Below, piece by piece: positions 24,803 to 31,431 of a stretch of DNA of 64,000 nt. Source of the DNA: UBA7985 sp002711265. GTDB taxonomy: Bacteria > Pseudomonadota > Alphaproteobacteria > UBA7985. The translations under genes and the position numbers were made by a program. A model generated the notes under the pieces. The model worked only from the letters and a program-made list of their open reading frames with translations. It was not told the origin of the DNA and did not search any database. How positions within the stretch are numbered: position 1 is the first letter of the stretch; each line of letters starts with the position of its first letter. The stretch covers positions 17,398 through 81,397 of the forward strand of contig CBFIBS010000014.1 of the NCBI GenBank assembly GCA_965660945.1, read 5' to 3'.

Positions 24803-26206
24803 TCAGGACTGTTTTTGTCGCCAGCTGTCCGAGTAGTTTTCACGGGCTTCCCTGGCATAGGGCGTGGGTGAGACCCGTACGCGGATGTCCGCCATTTCGT
24901 GCCGCTCGGTAGACGTTTTGCCGGTATCGTCCGGCTCACCCCATTTAAGCACCAGTTCGTCTCCGACCTGGATATCCGCCGCAACCACGCCCAGCGAGAG
25001 CAGACAGCGCTCGTTGTAGCTGTAGCCGTTGAACATGCTCATACCGACCATCTGGTCGCCGCGCATGATCATGTCTGCACTGCTGGAGGCGTAGTTGGGC
25101 TGGGGGAAATCAATCCATTTCTTATGGGCTGCGCCGGGCTCGAAAGCCGAGGCAATCACAGACAGGACGTCGTCTGCGTTCCATTCAAACGTTACTTTCT
25201 TGCGTTGGGGCTTATCGCGCATGGCCTCAAGGGCGGCTTTGCCGATGAAGTCAGCCTTCTTCCAGCCAATGTAAAAGTCGTAGCCCAGCTCGAAAGGCGT
25301 TGTGTAGTAGTCCTCGATATTGTCGCTCACGAAGGAGCCACCGATGGTGCCGATGGCCTCGTAGGCGCTCTCGTTCAACCAGTCCCGGTAGTCTTTCATC
25401 ATCCCGTCACCGGTGTAGATCCCGGGCAGCGGGGAGGGAATCCATCCGGATTCCAGCGTGTTCGTGCTGTAGGCCCGGCTCCCGACCTGCGCCAGATCGA
25501 CGCCCGCGTCCCGTGCGGCTTCAAGGATGGTCGAGCGGATGTAAGTCTTGTCCTCGTAAGGCCCCCAGATTTCCAGCCCGGGCGCACCGGCCATGCCGTG
25601 GCGCAGCGCCTGAACGCGCTTGCTGCCGACATTGATCCAGTCGACATGGAAGAACTTTATGTCCGGCACCGGGCCGCCGTTGATGCGTTCGAAGATTTTG
25701 GGCGCATCGGGGCCCTGAATCTGGAACCGGTAGTGGGTGCGGAAAATCGCCCGGCCATCGGGGCGGCTGTCAGAGCGTGGATCGTGTTTGACCTGAATAG
25801 ACCACTTGCCCACCGCTGCCTGAAACTTCAGCCAGTTGGCCGTCGGCGCGCGCCCGACCAGAACAAACTTGTCCTCCCGCTCGCGGAAGATGATCATGTC
25901 ACCAATGACATGCCCAGCCGGGGTCACCGGGACGAAATGCTTGGCCCGGTTGAGGTCGAAGTTAGCGAAACCATTGATCCCAGTGTGAGCCAGAAACGCT
26001 TCCGCATCGCTGCCTTCGACAATCAGCTCGTCCATGTGATGGGTCTGATCAAAGAGCACCGCCGACTGGCGCCAGGCCTGCTGCTCGTCGCGCCAGTTTG
26101 TGAACTCGGGGGCAACGACCGGATACACGTACATCCCGGTTGCGGAGTTTCGCAGCATGTCCACGGGGTTCTTATGCTGAGCGATGATTTGGCTGAGGTT
26201 AGGCAT
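24803..26206 (-). CDS. ligM: LigM-type tetrahydrofolate-dependent aromatic O-demethylase
   Basis: 467 residues, matching LigM throughout as I recall that protein: SATGMYVYPVVAPEFTNWRD, VLFDQTHHMDEL, the GRAPTANWL motif with R119, LRHGMAGAPGLEIWGPYE, and GSRAYSTNTLESGWIPSPLP containing Y246, equivalent to the catalytic Tyr of LigM. Such enzymes move the methyl of vanillate or 3-O-methylgallate to tetrahydrofolate. All landmark residues are kept, so an aromatic methoxy acid is the likely substrate, though the exact one is not determined. It starts 20 bp after the GntR gene and precedes dctPQM: regulator, enzyme and importer in one operon. Confidence 0.85.
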   Translation of the reverse strand: MPNLSQIIAQHKNPVDMLRNSATGMYVYPVVAPEFTNWRDEQQAWRQSAVLFDQTHHMDELIVEGSDAEAFLAHTGINGFANFDLNRAKHFVPVTPAGHVIGDMIIFREREDKFVLVGRAPTANWLKFQAAVGKWSIQVKHDPRSDSRPDGRAIFRTHYRFQIQGPDAPKIFERINGGPVPDIKFFHVDWINVGSKRVQALRHGMAGAPGLEIWGPYEDKTYIRSTILEAARDAGVDLAQVGSRAYSTNTLESGWIPSPLPGIYTGDGMMKDYRDWLNESAYEAIGTIGGSFVSDNIEDYYTTPFELGYDFYIGWKKADFIGKAALEAMRDKPQRKKVTFEWNADDVLSVIASAFEPGAAHKKWIDFPQPNYASSSADMIMRGDQMVGMSMFNGYSYNERCLLSLGVVAADIQVGDELVLKWGEPDDTGKTSTERHEMADIRVRVSPTPYAREARENYSDSWRQKQS

Positions 26207-26226
26207 GGTTGTGTCGTTTTCCCTTG

Positions 26227-26961
26227 TTAAGCGGCTTCGATCAGAGCCAGCCCGGGGACGTGCTCTGCCAGTTTCGGGTTTTCTTTGGTGATGTACTCGA
26301 GGTTTTCACGTGCCAGACGGGCGTGCTCAATGGTCAGGGCCTGAGCGCGGGTGCCTTCTCGCATGACAATCGCATCAAAAATGGCCCGGTGCTGGCGCTG
26401 TGCGCGTCGCAGAGAGGCCTGAAAGTCAGGGATCAATTCCTGACCGCCGAGAAAGGCTGTGGGTGAAGCCACAGGCAGGCGATAGGCCCGATCAACTTCC
26501 CGCTCCATGATGCTGCTGCCGGAAATCTTCGAGAGAAAAATGTGAAAGTCGAGGTTGAGGGGGACGTAGCGGCTGAAGTCCGGCGATGATCCGCTGAATA
26601 CGGCCTCGTCCAGTTCTCCGAGGATCTCGTTCCCTTTGGCAATCTTCGCCGCGGAGACGCCACGTTCGGCTGCAAAGCGTGCAGCCGTGCCTTCGAGCAC
26701 ACCGCGCAATTCAATCGCGTCGACAATATCCTGCATCGTGATGCGCGCCACCATCGTGCCACCCGATGGTCTGCGTTCGAGCAGGCCCTCTTCGAGCAGC
26801 CGGTCGATCGCCTGCCGCAGCGGCGTCCGGGAAATCTCAAGGAGTTCCGCGAGCATAGTCTCGGACAGCCGCTCTTGCGGCGCAAAGTCTCCGTTCAGAA
26901 TCATGCTGCGGAGCTCACTGATCCCCTTCTCGTATTGAGAGCGTCTTGGCTTGATCGCCAT
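26227..26961 (-). CDS. GntR-family (FCD/VanR-like) transcriptional regulator
   Basis: 244 residues from ATG 26961; the frame stays open far upstream but only this start fits the fold. N-terminal winged helix (about 10-75: ISELRSMILNGDFAPQERLSETMLAELLEISRTPLRQAIDRLLEEGLLERR) and C-terminal FCD effector domain (ELRGVLEGTAARFAAE, NLDFHIFLSKISG). FCD proteins often sense organic acids, and VanR controls vanillate demethylation in several alphaproteobacteria. It is the first gene of its operon and its promoter holds the palindrome TTTGTATACAAA, so autoregulation is likely, together with control of ligM-dctPQM, the divergent hydrolase and perhaps the liv operon. Confidence 0.9.
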   Translation of the reverse strand: MAIKPRRSQYEKGISELRSMILNGDFAPQERLSETMLAELLEISRTPLRQAIDRLLEEGLLERRPSGGTMVARITMQDIVDAIELRGVLEGTAARFAAERGVSAAKIAKGNEILGELDEAVFSGSSPDFSRYVPLNLDFHIFLSKISGSSIMEREVDRAYRLPVASPTAFLGGQELIPDFQASLRRAQRQHRAIFDAIVMREGTRAQALTIEHARLARENLEYITKENPKLAEHVPGLALIEAA

Positions 26962-26981
26962 TTTTCGAACCTCATTCCATA

Positions 26982-26993
26982 TTTGTATACAAA
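26982..26993. promoter_or_regulatory. GntR operator (perfect palindrome)
   Basis: TTTGTATACAAA, 20 bp upstream of the gntR start. A weaker copy, ACTGTACACAAT (8 of 12 matches), is at 27044-27055. Both lie in the promoter region shared with the divergent hydrolase gene. The form agrees with FadR/VanR-subfamily sites. Confidence 0.7.
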
Positions 26994-27156
26994 AATATCG
27001 ATTTGCGCAGTTTTGCAAGCAATTTCTTGCCAAATAGCAAAAAACTGTACACAATACTGCTCTTGCTTGAGTGCGCTGAGCACGTCGCTGAAGTGGGAAA
27101 AGGCTGAGCTGTCCGGCCACCTCCCAGACCGGATTAGCATAAGTGAGGGTTGTGTT

Positions 27157-27864
27157 TTGACTGCATTTGTTTTGGTGCCCGGCCTTGTATCTGACGACCG
27201 GGTCTGGCGGTGCCTCAAGCCGGTGTTGCGTGACTTTGGCGACATCGTCGATGCCGACATCACCGGGTACGATTCGATCACAGACATGGCGAATGCCATC
27301 CTCGAAACGGTGACAGGCGACCTTGTCGTCTTCGGGCACTCGCTGGGCGGTCGCGTGGCGATGGAGATGGCCCGGATTGAACCCAAGCGCGTGCGAGGAC
27401 TTGTTCTGGCGAACACGGGGCACCATCCGCGTCGCCCTGGGGAAGAGGTCCGGCGCCAGGAAATGGTCGATCTCGGCAATCAGAGCATGCGCGACTTGGC
27501 GGCGGTCTGGCTGCCGCCGATGCTCGATCCAGCCCGTACCGACGATCAGACGCTGCTGCAGGACCTGACCCAGATGGTGACCAGCACGGCCGCCAAAGTC
27601 CATGAGCGTCAGATCAAAGCCTTGTTGGATCGCCCCAATGCTGCCCGGTCTATCGGGAACTACCAGGGGCCGGTGCTGCTGATGACGGGCGCGCAGGACC
27701 AATGGTCACCCGTCGAGCAGCACCGGGAAATCGAGGCGCTGGTCACCTTCGTCGAGCTGGCAATCATTGAGGATGCCGGGCACTTTATGCCAGTCGAACA
27801 GCCCGCTGCGGTGGCGCAAAGGGTGTCACTGTGGTTGGATCAGCGCGAGTTTTTGTGGCGCTGA
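27157..27864 (+). CDS. Alpha/beta-hydrolase-fold enzyme
   Basis: 235 residues. Nucleophile elbow GHSLGG near residue 63, acid in TGAQDQWSP, and catalytic His in EDAGHFMPVEQP, so the triad is complete. The start is TTG 27157, chosen because GAGGG lies 7 bp upstream (27145-27149) and translation then begins directly before the first strand (TAFVLVPGLVSDD); the frame is open upstream through the regulator promoter without a plausible start. It is divergent from the GntR gene. It may hydrolyse an ester, such as a methyl or feruloyl-type ester, that feeds the LigM pathway (inference). Confidence 0.8.
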   Translation: MTAFVLVPGLVSDDRVWRCLKPVLRDFGDIVDADITGYDSITDMANAILETVTGDLVVFGHSLGGRVAMEMARIEPKRVRGLVLANTGHHPRRPGEEVRRQEMVDLGNQSMRDLAAVWLPPMLDPARTDDQTLLQDLTQMVTSTAAKVHERQIKALLDRPNAARSIGNYQGPVLLMTGAQDQWSPVEQHREIEALVTFVELAIIEDAGHFMPVEQPAAVAQRVSLWLDQREFLWR

Positions 27865-27925
27865 GCTGAGGCTGGATGCGGGGCGCCTGCGCCCGTAACC
27901 CTGCCACAACACGGAAGGATCATTT

Positions 27926-28681
27926 GTGGAAGCCGTACTGCTTGTCGCGCTGGCATTTTTGCTCGGTGGCGTGCTCAAGGGCGCCATTGGTGCAGGCGCA
28001 CCGCTGGCCGCCGTGCCGGCGCTATCGCTGATATACAGCGTACCCTTCGCGGTGGCGGTCTTCGTCGCCCCGAATGTCATCTCCAACCTGATCCAGATCT
28101 GGCAGTACCGGGGGCACCGGCCGCGCGGCGCGCTGGTCTGGCTGTTTGCCGTAGCGGGGGCGGCGGGTGCTCTGACCGGGACGTTCGCGCTGGTCAGCCT
28201 CGATGGTGACGTGCTGAAGACCGGGGTCGCCGTCGTCATCGGGCTGTATCTGGTCTTCCGCCTGTTCCGGCCCACGGCCAAGCTCGCGCTTGGTCCGGCG
28301 ACCTGGCTTTCGGCGCCGGTCGGCTTCGTCGCCGGGATCCTGCAGGGGGCCTCCGGGGTTTCGGCGCCGGTAAGCGTGACCTTCCTGAGCATTGTCCGGC
28401 TCGACCGCGAGACCTTCATCGTCACCATCGCCGTGTTCTTCATCGCCATGGGCGTGGTACAGGCACCAACCCTGATCGCCATGGGGCTGCTGGACTGGCG
28501 CACCGGCGGGTTGTCGCTGCTCGCCGTGCTGCCGTTGCTTGCGGGCATGCCGCTGGGCGAAGCCATCATCCGCCGGGTTTCTCGCCAGTGGTTCGACCGG
28601 CTGATCATGCTGGTTCTGGCGGTCATGGCGGTGATGCTGGTCGTGAGCACGCAGTTTCCGGCCAGCGCTGCGATAGGCTGA
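27926..28681 (+). CDS. TauE/SafE-family membrane transporter
   Basis: 251 residues with about eight hydrophobic segments and the two-repeat TauE/SafE pattern (LLGGVLKGAIGAGAPLAAVPAL; GFVAGILQGASGVSAPVSVTFL). The family exports sulfite, sulfonates or small organic anions. Start GTG 27926, with AAGGA six bases upstream. It follows the hydrolase by 61 bp on the same strand and may be co-transcribed. Confidence 0.88.
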   Translation: MEAVLLVALAFLLGGVLKGAIGAGAPLAAVPALSLIYSVPFAVAVFVAPNVISNLIQIWQYRGHRPRGALVWLFAVAGAAGALTGTFALVSLDGDVLKTGVAVVIGLYLVFRLFRPTAKLALGPATWLSAPVGFVAGILQGASGVSAPVSVTFLSIVRLDRETFIVTIAVFFIAMGVVQAPTLIAMGLLDWRTGGLSLLAVLPLLAGMPLGEAIIRRVSRQWFDRLIMLVLAVMAVMLVVSTQFPASAAIG

Positions 28682-28795
28682 GGCTTACCGACGCGGTAGG
28701 GCGCGGGCAGGGCGCTGAATTCGACTTCGCCCGCACGCCCTACGGTGCTAGCCTTAGTGCAATGACAATAATTGCACGGAATGCGGGGATCGATC

Positions 28796-29482
28796 ATGCC
28801 TAAGCTCGAACTGGTTTACTTCAAGATGCGCGCGTTGGCTGAAGCAGCACAGCTGATGCTCTGGGCGACGGATACGCCCTACACCTATGCTATGGCCTGG
28901 GATTACTTTGGTGAGCCGTGGGCAGGCAACAAGACCCGTGCACCCTTCCGACAGTTGCCCATGATGGTCATCGACGGCGGACAGCAGCAGGTGGCACAGA
29001 GCGGCGCGATCTGCCGCTACATCGCCGGTCTGACTGGGCTGGTGCCGGAGGATGCCGGTCTGCGTGCCGAGGTCGATAGCGTGTTCGAGGCCAGTCAGGA
29101 ATGGTTTTTCCCGCTCAATCCGACGGTTAACTTCGCTGTTGGTGATGACTTCGCCGCCAAACGCGAAGCGCAGCTGCCGGGGCTGCACCTGCGCCTGGGT
29201 GATTTCGAGCGCTACTTAAGCCGTCACGAAGGCCCGTTTTTCTTCGGCGATCAGCCTTACTACTGTGATTTTGGCGTCTTCCACCACGTTGATCTGGCGC
29301 ACTTCTTCGACGCCGATCTGCTCGCCGATTATCCCCGTGTGAGCGCCATGATGGAGGCTGTACGCGGGATCAGCGGGGTCGCCGCCTATCTCGACCAGCG
29401 CCCGGAACTGATCGGGGTCGGGACCAAGCCCCAGCTGGTGATTGACGGCACCCCGGAGGCGACCGGAGTCGCCAAAGGCTGA
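28796..29482 (+). CDS. Glutathione S-transferase, sigma-like
   Basis: 228 residues. N-terminal thioredoxin-like domain with a possible catalytic Tyr (ELVYFKMRALAEAAQLML), a cis-Pro region (FRQLPMMVID) and the glutathione-binding QSGAICRYIA; the C-terminal domain is helical, with the GDQPYYCDFGVFHHVD cap. This is the layout of sigma/alpha-like GSTs. ATG 28796 is used; an upstream in-frame ATG (28772) lacks a ribosome site. Glutathione-dependent steps such as ether cleavage occur in lignin-aromatic catabolism, but nothing ties it specifically to that here. Confidence 0.82.
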   Translation: MPKLELVYFKMRALAEAAQLMLWATDTPYTYAMAWDYFGEPWAGNKTRAPFRQLPMMVIDGGQQQVAQSGAICRYIAGLTGLVPEDAGLRAEVDSVFEASQEWFFPLNPTVNFAVGDDFAAKREAQLPGLHLRLGDFERYLSRHEGPFFFGDQPYYCDFGVFHHVDLAHFFDADLLADYPRVSAMMEAVRGISGVAAYLDQRPELIGVGTKPQLVIDGTPEATGVAKG

Positions 29483-29531
29483 AACGCTTACCAAAATCCC
29501 CATTAACGTTGACGTGTGGGCAAGCTGTGGC

Positions 29532-29560
29532 TTGCACGCCCTGAGCACTTGAGCTAGCGT
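29532..29560 (+). promoter_or_regulatory. Candidate promoter of the gcv operon
   Basis: TTGCAC (29532-29537), 17-bp spacer, TAGCGT (29555-29560). A start near 29567 would place the riboswitch at the very 5' end of the transcript. The -10 is imperfect. Confidence 0.4.
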
Positions 29561-29573
29561 GATTGGATCGAGT

Positions 29574-29729
29574 ACGGGAGAACCGACCTCGCGTCGGTGC
29601 CGAAGGAGCAACCGCCCCGGAAACTCTCAGGCCACCGGACCGGCTCGATAGAAAACTCTGGAGAGAGGCGCGCCCGCGAGCGCGTCCGCCGAAGGGATAA
29701 TGATCTCAGGTGCAAGGGACAGAGGGGGC
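29574..29729 (+). promoter_or_regulatory. Tandem glycine riboswitch
   Basis: Two successive aptamers with the conserved cores of the glycine riboswitch. Aptamer 1 (about 29575-29648) has GGGAGA, GCCGAAGGAGCAA, AACTCTCAGGC and ACCGGACCG. Aptamer 2 (about 29653-29729) has ACTCTGGAGAG, GCCGAAGGGATAA, TCTCAGGTGCAAGG and GACAGAGGGG. A short linker (AGAAA) joins them. It lies directly upstream of gcvT, and by family knowledge turns the glycine cleavage operon on when glycine is plentiful. Confidence 0.95.
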
Positions 29730-29827
29730 ATCACTGCGGTCGCGTGCTGACGCACGCCGCCGTGCTTACGATGCCCATCAGATGAAGCCTCATTCAATGG
29801 TGGTGCATGGAACAGGAGACTGGGTCC

Positions 29828-30967
29828 ATGGACGACGGAACGCAAACTCTCGCAACGCTGCCGCTGGCGCAGGCGCACGTCGACGCTGGCGCGCGGATGG
29901 TGCCGTTCGCGGGCTACTCCATGCCCGTGCAATACCCCACCGGGGTCATGGCCGAGCACCAGCACACGCGTGCGCACTGCGGGCTGTTCGACGTTTCTCA
30001 CATGGGGCAGGTGATCCTGCGTGCCGAGACGGTGGAGGCCGCCGCCCGGGCGCTTGAAACGCTGGTTCCGGTCGACGTGCTTGGCCTGGGCGAAGGCCGC
30101 CAGCGCTATGGATTTTTCACCAACGACACCGGCGGTATCCTCGACGATCTGATGATCGCCAACCGGGGCGACCATCTGTTCGTCGTGGTCAACGCCGCCT
30201 GCAAGGCCGACGACATTGCCCTGATGCGCGCCGCGCTGCCGCCGCTGGGGGTCGAGGTCGAGGTCATCGAAGACCGCGTGCTGCTCGCGGTGCAGGGTCC
30301 TGAAGCCGGTGCCGTCGTTGCCGCGTTGGACCCCCGCGCCGATGACATGCGGTTCATGGATGTTGGCGGGCTGACGCTGGCCGGGGCCGAGGCCTGGGTT
30401 TCGCGCTCGGGCTATACCGGTGAGGATGGCTTTGAGATTTCGGTTCAGGTGTCGCAGGCGCGCGCCGTCTTCGATGCGCTCTGCGCGGACGAGCGCGTGG
30501 CGTTGATCGGACTGGGCGCGCGGGATTCCCTGCGTCTGGAAGCCGGTCTCTGCCTTTACGGCCACGATATCGACACCGCGACTTCACCGGTCGAAGCCCG
30601 CCTGACATGGGCCATGCAGAAGGTCCGGCGCCCCGGCGGGGACCGGGCTGGAGGCTTCCCGGGCGAGGCCCGGATTTTCACGGAACTCGACGACGGCGCC
30701 GGGCGGGCCCGCGTCGGTCTGCGCCCCGAGTCCCGGGCGCCAATGCGCGAAGGCGTGCCGCTGTTCGACGCCGAGCAGGGCGGCACGCAAGTGGGGCAGG
30801 TGACCAGCGGCGGCTTCGGCCCCAGCGTCGGTCACCCCGTGGCCATGGGCTACGTCGATGCTGCCTTCGCCGACACTGATACCGCGCTGTGGGGCGAGGT
30901 CCGGGGCAAGCGCCTGCCGGTCCGGGTCACGGCGCTGCCCTTCACCCCCCTGCGCTTCAAGCGCTGA
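29828..30967 (+). CDS. gcvT: Glycine cleavage system T protein (aminomethyltransferase)
   Basis: 379 residues. Motifs: PFAGYSMPVQY, HCGLFDVSHMGQ, FFTNDTGGILDDLMI, SRSGYTGEDGFEI, GLGARDSLRLEAGLCLYGHD and SGGFGPSVGHPVAMGYV. It transfers the aminomethyl carbon to tetrahydrofolate, releasing ammonia. Start ATG 29828, chosen for AGGAG nine bases upstream; ATG 29807 is in frame but has no ribosome site. First gene of gcvTHP under the glycine riboswitch. It shares the fold of the two LigM-like proteins in this window but is clearly the true T protein. Confidence 0.95.
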   Translation: MDDGTQTLATLPLAQAHVDAGARMVPFAGYSMPVQYPTGVMAEHQHTRAHCGLFDVSHMGQVILRAETVEAAARALETLVPVDVLGLGEGRQRYGFFTNDTGGILDDLMIANRGDHLFVVVNAACKADDIALMRAALPPLGVEVEVIEDRVLLAVQGPEAGAVVAALDPRADDMRFMDVGGLTLAGAEAWVSRSGYTGEDGFEISVQVSQARAVFDALCADERVALIGLGARDSLRLEAGLCLYGHDIDTATSPVEARLTWAMQKVRRPGGDRAGGFPGEARIFTELDDGAGRARVGLRPESRAPMREGVPLFDAEQGGTQVGQVTSGGFGPSVGHPVAMGYVDAAFADTDTALWGEVRGKRLPVRVTALPFTPLRFKR

Positions 30968-30998
30968 ACCTTCACGCCAATCAGAGGAGAAACCGACC

Positions 30999-31358
30999 AT
31001 GAAATACACAGAAGAGCACGAATGGCTGCGCGTTGAAGGCGATATCGTCGTCGTTGGCGTGACCGAATACGCCGTGACCCAGCTGGGCGATCTGGTCTTC
31101 GTCGAACTCCCCGATGTCGGACGTCAGGTCAGCCGCGACGAAGACATCGTTGTGATCGAGAGCGTCAAGGCCGCCTCGGACATCCTCGCCCCGCTGGACG
31201 GTGAAATCGTCGAAGTCAACGAAGCCATCGTCGAAGACCCAGCGCTGGTGAACAGCGATCCGACCGGTGCGGCCTGGTTCTTCAAGATGAAGGTGCCGGA
31301 CACCAGCGCCGTCGATCAGTTCATGGACGAAGACGCCTACAAGGCACTGATCGACTGA
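30999..31358 (+). CDS. gcvH: Glycine cleavage system H protein
   Basis: 119 residues, with the lipoylated Lys at K57 (VIESVKAASDILAP) and a typical EEHEWL start. It shuttles the aminomethyl group between P and T proteins. ATG 30999 follows AGAGGAGA; a longer in-frame reading upstream overlaps gcvT and is not used. It lies 31 bp after gcvT and 73 bp before gcvP. Confidence 0.96.
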   Translation: MKYTEEHEWLRVEGDIVVVGVTEYAVTQLGDLVFVELPDVGRQVSRDEDIVVIESVKAASDILAPLDGEIVEVNEAIVEDPALVNSDPTGAAWFFKMKVPDTSAVDQFMDEDAYKALID

Positions 31359-31431
31359 CCCGAAACACCGGCGGGACCGATGCGATCCCGCTGCCTATCC
31401 CGAGCTAACCTTCCCGGCTTACGAGGTTCCC

